Below are positions 1-7,344 of a stretch of 36,734 nt of DNA, piece after piece. The translations under genes and the position numbers were made by a program. The notes below the pieces were generated by a model. The model saw nothing but the letters and a program-made list of their open reading frames with translations, was not told the DNA's origin and did no database searches. The stretch comes from DATKOF01 sp035524795 (GTDB lineage: Bacteria > Pseudomonadota > Gammaproteobacteria > Burkholderiales > SG8-41), in the NCBI GenBank assembly GCA_035524795.1, contig DATKOF010000026.1, positions 1-36,734 of the forward strand, read 5' to 3'. The first letter of the stretch is position 1. Every line of letters starts with the position of its first letter.

Positions 1-114
1 GTGTTCAATTACATTGAGATGTTCTACAACCCGGTCAGACGGCACAGCTACAGCAACGGCCTGTCCCCGGTAAACTATGAAAAGCAGTACTTCGAGAGGC
101 TCGGAAGTGTCTAG
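1..114 (+). CDS. IS3-family transposase OrfB, C-terminal fragment (cut by window edge)
   Basis: This frame enters from outside the window and ends at the TAG at 112-114. The 37 visible residues contain FNYIEMFYNPVRRHS followed by LSPVNYE. This is the typical end of the rve integrase domain of IS3 OrfB, where family members read roughly YIE-FYN-RRHS-GYLSP-FE. The catalytic DDE residues lie upstream and are not visible. OrfB is normally made as an OrfAB fusion by -1 frameshifting and carries out copy-out/paste-in transposition. Whether this copy is intact is unknown. Confidence 0.75.
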   Translation: MFNYIEMFYNPVRRHSYSNGLSPVNYEKQYFERLGSV

Positions 115-132
115 GAAATCAGGGGCGATTCA
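108..132 (+). repeat. Right terminal inverted repeat of the IS3-family element
   Basis: This 25-base segment starts TGTCTAGG and ends GGGGCGATTCA. It has the form of an IS3-family right inverted repeat, starting TGT and ending TCA. The OrfB stop codon lies inside it, which is common in this family. The partner left repeat is outside the window, so the assignment rests on form and position only. Confidence 0.55.
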
Positions 133-286
133 ATCTCTTCCCGAGACAGTTATTGAAAACCTGAGTACGAGCCCCGTAGAGGTTTGTCAGCTTATTTTTG
201 ATTTAATCTGGAATGCATTCGGACATGTGGAATCCCCCGAGTTTGACCAACAGGGGAACTGGATCAGATCTCGCCGGTTTCAATAG
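133..286 (+). pseudogene. Possible 3' remnant of a gene interrupted by the IS element
   Basis: Immediately after the IS end, an open frame runs to a TAG at 284-286. It encodes about 50 residues with protein-like composition: a stretch around VCQLIFDLIWNAFGH, then PEFDQQGNWIRSRRF. It has no start of its own, because the reading frame continues back into the IS. It could therefore be the C-terminal end of a protein disrupted by the insertion. I do not recognise the family. It may also be chance coding potential in a short spacer, and nothing else in the window supports expression. Confidence 0.3.
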
Positions 287-334
287 GCTGCTCAATAATA
301 GGAGACCGGCAACCACTAATTTGTTAATGGGGCT

Positions 335-371
335 AAAAAACAAAAGCCACCTTCCGGTGGCTTTTGTTTTG
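335..371 (-). terminator. Rho-independent terminator of ssrA (symmetrical)
   Basis: A perfect 11-bp stem (341-351 with 356-366, CAAAAGCCACC against GGTGGCTTTTG) encloses a 4-base loop. On the minus strand it is followed by a run of T (complement of A335-340). It lies just downstream of the tmRNA 3' end. The plus side also has a T-rich tail, so it may work in both directions. Confidence 0.85.
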
Positions 372-377
372 TGAAGG

Positions 378-741
378 TGGTGGAGGTGGGGAGGATCGAA
401 CTCCCGTCCGCAAGTCCTCTACAGCCAGTTCTACATACTTAGCCTGGTCATTTAGTCTGGCCGCATGCACGCCGACCGGCAGGCTGGCATGCGGCGAGTC
501 ACCTTAAGTTTAACGTCCCACCAAGTGACCCGATGGAACGCGATCTGATGTGTATGGCGCTGCTGCGGGTTACCCCGCCTGACCCGTCAGAAAATCAGTG
601 CAGCGTCCAGCCGGGTTTAAGCGGCTAGAGCAAAACGCTCGTCGTTCGCGTTTAGTAGTTTCCAGTTGTATTTACGAGGTCGCTGGCCCTCGGTATGCCC
701 TGTACCGCTTTGTAACCCACGTCGAAACCAAGTTCACCCCC
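378..741 (-). ncRNA. ssrA: tmRNA (transfer-messenger RNA)
   Basis: This is the one-piece tmRNA, about 364 nt including CCA. It rescues stalled ribosomes with SmpB and adds a degradation tag to the nascent peptide. The 5' end reads GGGGGTGAACTTGGTTTCGA and the 3' end carries CACCTCC-A-CCA. These form a 7-bp acceptor stem containing one G-U pair. The T-arm GGTTCGATCC-type sequence lies near the 3' end at about 390-410. The tag frame follows at 617-649 and is flanked by pseudoknot-rich sequence. A promoter lies directly upstream and a strong terminator downstream, so it is probably a single-gene transcript. Confidence 0.97.
617..649 (-). other. tmRNA proteolysis-tag reading frame (ANDERFALAA)
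   Basis: Inside ssrA the resume codon GCG (complement of 647-649) starts a short frame that reads A-N-D-E-R-F-A-L-A-A and ends in TAA (complement of 617-619). The terminal ALAA is the usual ClpXP/ClpAP recognition end. ANDERFALAA is familiar from betaproteobacteria and helps place the organism. Confidence 0.95.
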
Positions 742-777
742 GAATGCATAAGATGCGGTCGGCGGCGCTAAGTTCAA
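742..777 (-). promoter_or_regulatory. Sigma-70-type promoter of ssrA
   Basis: Reading the minus strand, TTGAAC (complement of 772-777) and TCTTAT (complement of 748-753) are separated by 18 bases. The -10 box ends 6 bases before the mature tmRNA 5' end. The boxes match consensus at 4 to 5 of 6 positions each, and the spacing to the RNA start fits direct transcription from the first mature base. Confidence 0.65.
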
Positions 778-831
778 GCGCAGGGGGCGGATGGTAGCAG
801 AGCAGGGGCGAAAGGTGAAACGCGTGTGCGA

Positions 832-1479
832 TTACAGCAGTTCGAGCAGGTCGAGCGGATGGTCGAGCAGCGCGTCGGCGCCCCACGTTTCCGGCGCGCC
901 GCCGTTCAGGTAGCCGAACCGCGCGACCGCGACCGGCATGCCGGCGGCGCGTGCGGCCACCACGTCGCGCGCATCGTCGCCGAAGTAGAGGCAGTCGCGC
1001 GACGCGACGCCGATGGTCGTGGCCGCCGCCAGCAGCGGCGCCGGATGCGGCTTGAGGTGGCCGACGCTGTCGCCGCTGATCACGCAGGCGGCGCGCTCGC
1101 GCACGCCGAGCTGCCCGAGCAGCGGTTCGGTGAAACGCTGCGGCTTGTTGGTGACGACGCCCCACGGCACGCGGCGCTGTTCGAGTTCGGCCAGCAGTTC
1201 GGCCATGCCTGGAAACAGCCGCGTCTCGCGGCACAGATTGACGGTGTAGATTTCCAGGAATTGATCCTTCAGCGCCGCATAGTCGCCATGCTCGGGCGTG
1301 ATGTCGAAGCCTACCTTGAGCAGACCGCGCACGCCGTTCGAAGTGACCGGCCGCGTCTCAGAAAGCGGCAGCGGCGGCAGGTTGCGCGTCGCGCGCACCT
1401 GGTTCAGCGCGTAGCCGAGGTCGGGTGCGGTGTCGGCGAGCGTGCCGTCGAGGTCGAGCAGAACGGCCTGGATTGACAT
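832..1479 (-). CDS. mupP: HAD-family phosphatase, MupP / phosphoglycolate phosphatase-like
   Basis: This 215-residue HAD hydrolase has all four motifs: DLDGTLADT with nucleophile D9 and acid D11, Thr in VVTNKPQ near residue 110, Lys in GHLKPHP, and the YFGDDARD metal site. Annotation pipelines usually call it Gph (2-phosphoglycolate phosphatase). In Pseudomonas the homologue next to ubiG is MupP, an N-acetylmuramate-6-phosphate phosphatase of the AmgK-MurU peptidoglycan recycling route. The gene lies upstream of gyrA on the same side as ubiG, as mupP does there. That favours MupP, but sequence alone does not separate the two activities. The ATG start at 1479 gives the expected N-terminus. The gene ends about 90 bases before ssrA on the same strand, with no obvious terminator between them. 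Confidence 0.8.
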   Translation of the reverse strand: MSIQAVLLDLDGTLADTAPDLGYALNQVRATRNLPPLPLSETRPVTSNGVRGLLKVGFDITPEHGDYAALKDQFLEIYTVNLCRETRLFPGMAELLAELEQRRVPWGVVTNKPQRFTEPLLGQLGVRERAACVISGDSVGHLKPHPAPLLAAATTIGVASRDCLYFGDDARDVVAARAAGMPVAVARFGYLNGGAPETWGADALLDHPLDLLELL

Positions 1480-1481
1480 GC

Positions 1482-1509
1482 GTGAAGAGTGAAGGGTGAG
1501 AAGTGAAAA
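1482..1509. repeat. Short tandem heptamer repeat, four units
   Basis: Four 7-base units follow one another: GTGAAGA, GTGAAGG, GTGAGAA, GTGAAAA. They lie in the gap just upstream of the phosphatase start. The units are imperfect copies, and no function is evident. Confidence 0.6.
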
Positions 1510-1531
1510 GAGCCAGCCGCGTCAGATATTG

Positions 1532-1975
1532 TTATTGGTTGATTTCCGGCTCGACCAGTTGCGCCAGATTGCGCAGCGACTCCTGCCAGCCGAGATAGCA
1601 GGCTTCCGGCGGAATGACGTCCGGCAACCCTTCCTGCACGATGTTCAATTCGGTGCCGAGCGGCACCTTTTTGAGGGTTACCGTCACCTGTATCTCGCCC
1701 GGCAGATCGGGATCTTCGAATTTGTCGGTGTAGCGCAGTCGTTCACCGGGAACGAGTTCCAGATATTTGCCGCTGAATGAATGGCTGGCGCCGGTGGTGA
1801 AATTGCGGAACGATGCCCGGTGCGTGCCCCCGACTTTCGCGTCCAGCTGGTGCACGGTGCAGGTGAAACCGTCGGGCGGCAGCCATTTCGCCAGCGCATC
1901 CGCTTCGATGAATGCGCGATAGACTTTTTCCGGCCGGGCGGCCAGAACGCGATGCAGACGAACGGTGTGCGGCAC
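1532..1975 (-). CDS. SRPBCC / AHSA1-type domain protein
   Basis: This 147-residue protein belongs to the AHSA1 (activator of Hsp90 ATPase homologue 1-like) branch of the START/SRPBCC fold. The opening VRLHRVLAARPEKVYRAF and the later LAKWLPPDGF are the typical start of this family. KYLELVPGERLRYTDKF and the closing GWQESLRNLAQLVE are also typical. The fold binds small hydrophobic ligands, but no substrate can be assigned. The start is a GTG at 1975 with GGGGAA about 7 bases upstream. It lies 34 bases downstream of a YCII-domain gene on the same strand, so the two are probably co-transcribed. AHSA1 and YCII genes are often neighbours in other bacteria, frequently with an ECF sigma factor, but none is present here. 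Confidence 0.8.
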   Translation of the reverse strand: MPHTVRLHRVLAARPEKVYRAFIEADALAKWLPPDGFTCTVHQLDAKVGGTHRASFRNFTTGASHSFSGKYLELVPGERLRYTDKFEDPDLPGEIQVTVTLKKVPLGTELNIVQEGLPDVIPPEACYLGWQESLRNLAQLVEPEINQ

Positions 1976-2009
1976 GGTGATTTTCCCCGCAATCGGTTGG
2001 GCGAACGAT

Positions 2010-2375
2010 TCAGGCGCCAGGTATCGTCAACACCGGCATCACTTCCACGGATTCGCCGGGAAAAATGGCGAAGTGCGGATGATTCTCGAACAATCGGGCG
2101 GCGGCCTCGTGCGAATCCGCGCGAACGACCGTGTAGGCGCCCATTTCATTGCTGGCGTCTTCGATGCCGCGCAACGTTACCCGCTTCGTCTTGCCGAGCG
2201 GTCCGCCCATGGCGACGATCGCGGCCTGGTGTTTTTCAGCCCAGGCTTTCCATGCGGCTACGCCTTCCTTTTGTTTCTTTTGCCGTTCCGGTTCGGACAG
2301 CGCATTCCAGGCTTTCATTTTCTGGCTGGTCTTGCTGCCGAGGAAAACGGCGAGATAAGTGCCGGTCGGGTCCAT
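2010..2375 (-). CDS. YCII/DGPF-domain protein
   Basis: This 121-residue protein has a YCII-related (YciI-like) alpha/beta dimer domain. The second half reads GGPLGKTKRVTLRGIEDASNE, then AYTVVRADSHEAAARLFENHP, then VMPVLTIPG, which is the usual layout of this family. The N-terminal 45 residues are charged and helical. Some YciI-like proteins are enzymes or ligand-binding domains, but most have no assigned function, and none is claimed here. The ATG start is preceded by a strong AAGGAGG (complement of 80-86 in the 2300s block, i.e. 2380-2386) at 4 bases. It lies between ubiG and the AHSA1 gene. Confidence 0.8.
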   Translation of the reverse strand: MDPTGTYLAVFLGSKTSQKMKAWNALSEPERQKKQKEGVAAWKAWAEKHQAAIVAMGGPLGKTKRVTLRGIEDASNEMGAYTVVRADSHEAAARLFENHPHFAIFPGESVEVMPVLTIPGA

Positions 2376-2414
2376 ATTGCCTCCTTCATTCTACGGTTTG
2401 TCGGTTACGGATGA

Positions 2415-3125
2415 CTAATTGCCTTCCTTCACGCAGTGAAGCAGATAGTTGACGTCGCTGTCGGCGCCGAGCGCGTAGATCCGCGTCAGCGGGTTGTAGG
2501 TCATGCCGGCGATGCCTCCGACCTCAAGGCCGGCGCTGCGGCACCACGCGGCAAGCTCGGACGGCTTGATGAATTTTTCGTAGCGGTGGGTGCCGCGCGG
2601 CAGCAGACCCAGCAGGTACTCGGCGCCGATCACCGCCAGCGCGTAGGCCTTGGGATTGCGGTTGATCGTCGAAAAGAACACATGGCCGCCGGGTCTGGCA
2701 AGCGCCGCGCAGGCGCGCACCGTGCTTGCCGGATCGGGCACGTGTTCGAGTAGTTCGAGGCAGGTCACGACATCGAAGCGGCCGGTCGCTTCCATCGCAA
2801 GGTCTTCGGCCGCGATGTGACGGTAGGCGACCTCGCGGCCGCTTTCGAGCAGATGCAGTTTCGCGATTTCGAGCGCCGCTTCCGACAGGTCGATGCCGGT
2901 CACGCGCGCACCGCGTCCGGCCATGCCTTCGGCGAGAATGCCACCGCCGCAGCCGACATCGAGCGCGTTCTTGCCCGCGAGCGCCGCGCGGCGGTCGATG
3001 AAATCGAGCCGCAGCGGATTGATCGCATGCAGCGGACCGTACAGTTTGCTGTCAGGGTCCCACCAGTGGTGCGCCGACGCGCTGAATTTGGACAGCTCGG
3101 CGGGATCGATGTTGGCGGAGGTCAT
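2415..3125 (-). CDS. ubiG: Ubiquinone biosynthesis O-methyltransferase UbiG
   Basis: This 236-residue class I SAM methyltransferase carries out both O-methylation steps of ubiquinone synthesis (on 2-polyprenyl-6-hydroxyphenol and 3-demethylubiquinol). The N-terminus reads DPAELSKFSASAHHWWDPDS, then GPLHAINPLRLDFI, a UbiG hallmark. Motif I is ALDVGCGGGILAEGMA near residue 54, followed by VTGIDLSE. Later segments FDVVTCLELLEHVPDP and FFSTINRNPKAY fit the family. The length matches E. coli UbiG. It is followed by the small YCII/AHSA1 pair and then mupP/gph, which is usually its direct neighbour. The 163-base gap upstream, towards mtaD, holds a palindromic repeat. Confidence 0.95.
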   Translation of the reverse strand: MTSANIDPAELSKFSASAHHWWDPDSKLYGPLHAINPLRLDFIDRRAALAGKNALDVGCGGGILAEGMAGRGARVTGIDLSEAALEIAKLHLLESGREVAYRHIAAEDLAMEATGRFDVVTCLELLEHVPDPASTVRACAALARPGGHVFFSTINRNPKAYALAVIGAEYLLGLLPRGTHRYEKFIKPSELAAWCRSAGLEVGGIAGMTYNPLTRIYALGADSDVNYLLHCVKEGN

Positions 3126-3136
3126 AACAATTGATT

Positions 3137-3288
3137 AACCGCAGATGAAAAAACGGAAAGCCACAGAGGGCGCCGAGAACACGGAGAAACTCCAGACAGA
3201 CTCATTCAATGGATCTTCGGGCACCCTGCGATCTTTGCTGCAATCCATTTGAAATTTTATCTGCGTTTATCTGTGTTCATCTGCGGTT
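3137..3288. repeat. Imperfect palindromic intergenic repeat (type 1)
   Basis: A 152-bp element is bounded by perfect 13-bp inverted arms, AACCGCAGATGAA at 3137-3149 and its complement at 3276-3288. Inside, the right half repeats CTGCGTTTATCTGTGTTCATCTGCGG, in pieces of about 9 bases, and the left half holds CACAGAGGGCGCCGAGAACACGGAG. It fills the ubiG-mtaD gap and reaches the last bases before the mtaD stop. A second element of related style lies at 11931-12032. Such arms are common in proteobacterial intergenic repeats, but I cannot assign a named family. Confidence 0.7.
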
Positions 3289-4629
3289 TCAGGAATCTGA
3301 ATCACGAATACGGTTGCGCCAGAACGCGGCTTTGGCGCGCAGTTCCTGCGCATCCAGCGTCAGCAGATTGCGCTCTTCCATCAGCAACTTGCCATCGACC
3401 CAGACGTGGGTCACGTGCTCGCGGCCGGCGGCATATACCAGGTGCGAAGCGACATCGTAGCACGGCGCGAGTTCGAGATCGGACAGCCGCACCGCGGCGA
3501 GGTCGGCGCATTTGCCGGGCTTGAGCGAGCCGATCCGCGCGTCGAGACCGAGTGCGCGCGCCGCATTCAGCGTCGCCGCTTCCAGCGCCTGCCACGCCGG
3601 CAGCGTAGTCGGGTCGCCGCCGGTGTTCGCATTGCCGACTTTTGCGAGCAGCGCGGCGAGCCGCATTTCTTCGAGCAGATCGAGCCGGTTGTTGCTGGCG
3701 GCGCCGTCGGTGCCGAGCCCGACGTTGACGCCTGCTTTCAGCAGCGCCGCGACCGGCGCGATTCCGCTCGCCAATTTGAGATTCGACGACGGGCAGTGCG
3801 CGACATGGCAGCCGTTCTGCGCCAGCAGTTCGATTTCGGCGGTATCGAGATGCGCGCCGTGTACCGCGATCAATCCCGGGTTGACGAGGCCGAGGCCGGC
3901 CAGCCGCTGCAGCGGCCGCATATTGTATTGCTTGAGGCTGTGCCCGATTTCATCGCGCGTTTCATGCACGTGCATGTGCACCGGCAGGTCGAGTTCGGCA
4001 GCGTAGGTCGCAATCTGCGTCAGGCTTCTGTCATTGACCGTGTACGGCGCGTGCGGCGCGAAGCAGAACGACAGCAGCGGCTCATGCATCAATTCGTCGC
4101 GCACCGCAAGGCCCTTGTCGAGATAGTCCTGCGCATCGGACGCCCAGGCGGTCGGAAATTCGATCACGATGATGCCGACCGCGCTGCGCATTCCGGCGGC
4201 CAGCGCGGCGCGCGCCGCCGCGCCCGGGAAGAAATACATGTCGTTGAAGCAGGTGACGCCGCCGCGCAGCATTTCGGCGCACGCCAGCAGCGCGCCGTCG
4301 TGGACGAACGATTCCGAGACGTGCTTCGCTTCGGCCGGCCAGATGTGATGGTTGAGCCAGTCCATCAGCGCGAGGTCGTCGGCGAGCCCGCGCAGCAGCG
4401 TCATCGCGGCGTGGGTATGCAGGTTGATCAGACCCGGCAGCAGCACGTGATCGTCGAGGACGACCTCGCGCCGCGGCCGGTAGCGGGCGCGCGCCTCGGC
4501 CACCGGCAGCAGCGCCGCGATGCGGCCGCCGTCGATGACGACGGCGTGGTCGGCGAGTACGGCGCGCGCCGGCTCGACCGGCAGTATCCAGCGCGCGGCG
4601 ATCAGGGTGTCGGCGACGGTCGGGGTCAT
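3289..4629 (-). CDS. mtaD: 5-methylthioadenosine/S-adenosylhomocysteine deaminase (TRZ/ATZ amidohydrolase)
   Basis: This 446-residue amidohydrolase of the TRZ/ATZ family likely deaminates 5'-methylthioadenosine and S-adenosylhomocysteine to inosine products. Metal ligands are visible: H71 and H73 in PGLINLHTHAAM, the HMHVHETRDE histidine, VHGAHL, and the Asp of LGTDGAASNN. CFAPHAPYTV is typical of MtaD. Pseudomonas aeruginosa has an MTA deaminase gene (PA3170) in the equivalent place between ubiG and gyrA, which supports this reaction. Other deaminase substrates, such as guanine-like ones, are possible. It is divergent from gyrA with 162 bases between starts. Its stop overlaps the edge of the palindromic repeat that separates it from ubiG. 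Confidence 0.85.
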   Translation of the reverse strand: MTPTVADTLIAARWILPVEPARAVLADHAVVIDGGRIAALLPVAEARARYRPRREVVLDDHVLLPGLINLHTHAAMTLLRGLADDLALMDWLNHHIWPAEAKHVSESFVHDGALLACAEMLRGGVTCFNDMYFFPGAAARAALAAGMRSAVGIIVIEFPTAWASDAQDYLDKGLAVRDELMHEPLLSFCFAPHAPYTVNDRSLTQIATYAAELDLPVHMHVHETRDEIGHSLKQYNMRPLQRLAGLGLVNPGLIAVHGAHLDTAEIELLAQNGCHVAHCPSSNLKLASGIAPVAALLKAGVNVGLGTDGAASNNRLDLLEEMRLAALLAKVGNANTGGDPTTLPAWQALEAATLNAARALGLDARIGSLKPGKCADLAAVRLSDLELAPCYDVASHLVYAAGREHVTHVWVDGKLLMEERNLLTLDAQELRAKAAFWRNRIRDSDS

Positions 4630-4714
4630 GGCAAGGTTCGCGAATTATGCCTGAAGCGGTCCGGCGCCGGTGCCGTCGAGGGGGCCCGGAAAGACGACTC
4701 GCGGTGTTCCGGCA

Positions 4715-4723
4715 TGATAAAAT
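4715..4723 (+). promoter_or_regulatory. Extended -10 promoter candidate for gyrA
   Basis: TGATAAAAT at 4715-4723 has the extended -10 form TGn plus a TATAAT-like box with 5 of 6 matches. The -35 region about 17 bases upstream is poor, as is usual for extended -10 promoters. It would give a 5' untranslated region of roughly 60 bases before the gyrA ATG. Confidence 0.4.
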
Positions 4724-4791
4724 CTTGAGGTTTAGAAGATGCATTTTTAACCGACACCACACTCCACCGACTCAGCCACTCTCCCGCCTGC

Positions 4792-7344
4792 ATGGATCAA
4801 TTCGCCAAAGAAACCGTCCCGGTCAGTCTCGAAGAAGAAATGCGCCGTTCCTATCTCGATTACGCGATGAGCGTGATCGTCGGCCGCGCGCTGCCCGACG
4901 TGCGCGACGGCCTGAAGCCGGTGCACCGCCGCGTGCTGTTCGCGATGCACGAACTGTCCAACGACTGGAACCGCGCCTACAAGAAGTCGGCGCGCATCGT
5001 CGGCGACGTGATCGGCAAGTACCATCCGCACGGCGACACCGCGGTCTATGACACCATCGTGCGCATGGCGCAGGATTTTTCGCTGCGCTATCCGCTGATC
5101 GACGGCCAGGGTAATTTCGGTTCGGTCGACGGCGACAACGCGGCGGCGATGCGTTACACCGAAATCCGGATGGCGCGCATCGCGCACGAACTGCTCGACG
5201 ACCTCGACCGGGAAACCGTCGACTTCGGGCCGAACTACGACGGCTCCGAGCGCGAGCCGCTGATACTGCCGTCGAAAATCCCGAACCTGCTGATCAACGG
5301 CTCGTCGGGTATCGCGGTCGGCATGGCGACCAACATTCCGCCGCACAACCTGAGCGAGGTCATTGATGCCTGTCAGACACTGCTGAAAAATCCGGACACC
5401 GGCATCGAGGAACTGATCAAGATCGTGCCGGCGCCGGATTTTCCGACGCGCGGCATCATCTACGGCACGTCAGGTGTCAAGGAAGCGCTGCGCAGCGGGC
5501 GCGGCCGCGTCGTGATGCGCGCGCGCGTGCACGTCGAGGACATGGAGAAGGGCAACCGCCAGGCGATCGTGATCGACGAACTGCCGTACCAGGTCAACAA
5601 GGCGAGCCTGCTGATGAAGATCGGCGATCTGGTGCGCGACAAGCGGCTCGAAGGCATCGCCGAGATCCGCGATGAGTCGGACAAATCGGGGATGCGCGCG
5701 GTGATCGAACTGAAGCGCGGCGAGGTCGCCGAGATCGTGCTCAACAATCTCTACAAAGAAACCCAGATGCAGGACAGCTTCGGCGTCAACATGGTGGCGC
5801 TGGTGGATGGCCAGCCGCGCCTGCTGAACCTGAAGCAGATGCTGGAGGCGTTCCTGCGCCACCGCCGCGAAGTAGTGACGCGGCGCACCGTGTTCGAACT
5901 GAAGAAGGCGCGCGAACGCGGCCATATCCTGGAGGGCCTCGCGGTCGCGCTGTCCAACGTCGACGAAGTGATCGCGCTGATCAAGGCCGCGAAGACGCCG
6001 GCCGAGGCCAGGGAAAAACTGATGGCGCGGCTGTGGCGCTCGAAGCTGGTCGAGGAGATGCTGGCGCGCGTCGATCCGGCGGCGGCGCGTCCGCAGGGGC
6101 TGGCGCCGGAATTCGGCCTGCAGAAGGCGGGCTACAGACTGTCCGACGCGCAGGCGCAACGCATCCTCGAAATGCAGCTGCAGCGGCTGACCGGGCTCGA
6201 ACAGGACAAGATCGTTTCCGAGTACAAGGAAGTGATGGACACCATCGTCGATCTGCTCGACATCCTGGCCAGGCCGGCGCGCGTGACCGGAATCATCAGC
6301 GGTGAGCTGGCCGAAATAAAGAAGCAGTACGGCGACGAACGGCGCAGCGAAATCGTCGAGCATACGCAGGACCTCAGCATGGAGGACCTGATCGCAGCGG
6401 AGGACGTGGTGGTCACGCTGTCGCACGGCGGCTACATGAAGTCGCAGCCGGTCGCCGATTACCGGGCGCAGAAGCGCGGCGGGCGCGGCAAGCAGGCGAC
6501 GGCCACCAAGGAAGACGATTTCGTCGAGAAGCTGTTCATCGCCAACACCCACGACTACATCCTGTGCTTCTCGAACCGCGGCCGCGTCTACTGGCTCAAG
6601 GTCTACGAAGTGCCGCAGGGCAGCCGCGCGTCGCGCGGCAAGCCGATCATCAACCTGGTGCCGCTGATGGAGCACGAGAAGATCACCGCGGTGCTGCCGG
6701 TGTCCGAGTTCGACGACAACCATTTCGTGTTCATGGCGACCGCCAACGGCACCGTCAAGAAGACCGCGCTGTCGGCATTCTCGCGGCCGATGAACAAGGG
6801 CATCATCGCGGTCAACCTCGACGACGGCGACTACCTGATCGGCGCCGCGCTGACCGACGGCAGGCAGGACATCATGCTGTTCTCCGACGCCGGCAAGGCG
6901 CTGCGCTTCACCGAGGGCGAAGTGCGCGCGATGGGACGCAACGCGGCCGGCGTGCGCGGGATGAAGCTGCCCGGTAGCGCGCGCGTGATTTCGCTGCTGA
7001 CATCGGCCGACGAAAAAACCTCGGTGCTGACCGCGACCGAGAACGGCTACGGCAAGCGCACGCCGATCGGCGACTACACGAAGCACGGTCGCGGCACGCA
7101 GGGCATGATCGCGATCGCGACCAGCGAGCGCAACGGCAAGCTGGTCGCAGCGCAGATCGTCGCCGACGACGACGAGATCATGCTGATCACGACCGGCGGC
7201 GTGTTGATCCGCACCCGCATCGCCGAAATCCGCGACATGGGGCGCGCGACGCAGGGCGTGCGCCTGATCAACCTGGATGAAGGCGAAAAACTTGCCGGCC
7301 TCGAGAAAATTGTCGAAACTGACGACGGAGAAGGAGAACAGTGA
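4792..7344 (+). CDS. gyrA: DNA gyrase subunit A
   Basis: This 850-residue GyrA forms the A2B2 gyrase that introduces negative supercoils. The breakage-reunion domain fills the first half, with the DNA-linking tyrosine Y122 in AAAMRYTE. The quinolone-resistance region reads HPHGDTAVYDTIV, giving Thr at position 83 and Asp at 87, while E. coli has Ser83. The C-terminal beta-pinwheel region starts near residue 530, and the GyrA box is seen as QKRGGRGKQA near residue 560. The ATG start has no clear Shine-Dalgarno sequence, but the N-terminus matches the family. The stop codon overlaps the GTG of serC by 4 bases. Upstream an extended -10 promoter is likely. Confidence 0.98.
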   Translation: MDQFAKETVPVSLEEEMRRSYLDYAMSVIVGRALPDVRDGLKPVHRRVLFAMHELSNDWNRAYKKSARIVGDVIGKYHPHGDTAVYDTIVRMAQDFSLRYPLIDGQGNFGSVDGDNAAAMRYTEIRMARIAHELLDDLDRETVDFGPNYDGSEREPLILPSKIPNLLINGSSGIAVGMATNIPPHNLSEVIDACQTLLKNPDTGIEELIKIVPAPDFPTRGIIYGTSGVKEALRSGRGRVVMRARVHVEDMEKGNRQAIVIDELPYQVNKASLLMKIGDLVRDKRLEGIAEIRDESDKSGMRAVIELKRGEVAEIVLNNLYKETQMQDSFGVNMVALVDGQPRLLNLKQMLEAFLRHRREVVTRRTVFELKKARERGHILEGLAVALSNVDEVIALIKAAKTPAEAREKLMARLWRSKLVEEMLARVDPAAARPQGLAPEFGLQKAGYRLSDAQAQRILEMQLQRLTGLEQDKIVSEYKEVMDTIVDLLDILARPARVTGIISGELAEIKKQYGDERRSEIVEHTQDLSMEDLIAAEDVVVTLSHGGYMKSQPVADYRAQKRGGRGKQATATKEDDFVEKLFIANTHDYILCFSNRGRVYWLKVYEVPQGSRASRGKPIINLVPLMEHEKITAVLPVSEFDDNHFVFMATANGTVKKTALSAFSRPMNKGIIAVNLDDGDYLIGAALTDGRQDIMLFSDAGKALRFTEGEVRAMGRNAAGVRGMKLPGSARVISLLTSADEKTSVLTATENGYGKRTPIGDYTKHGRGTQGMIAIATSERNGKLVAAQIVADDDEIMLITTGGVLIRTRIAEIRDMGRATQGVRLINLDEGEKLAGLEKIVETDDGEGEQ

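Larger units (their letters stand above)
1..132 (+). mobile_element. Right end of an IS3-family insertion sequence
   Basis: The window opens inside an insertion sequence. A reading frame with the IS3 OrfB C-terminal signature runs to a stop at 112-114. A terminal repeat ending in TCA closes the element at about 132, as IS3-family right ends do. The left part of the element lies outside the window, so its completeness cannot be judged. A 3-bp target duplication would be ATC at 133-135, but this cannot be checked without the other flank. Confidence 0.7.

Noticed and set aside
5470..7086. 538-residue open frame on the minus strand inside gyrA
   Set aside because: It has a His/Arg/Asp-rich composition typical of antisense frames in GC-rich genes, no domain, and the plus-strand gyrA explains the region fully.
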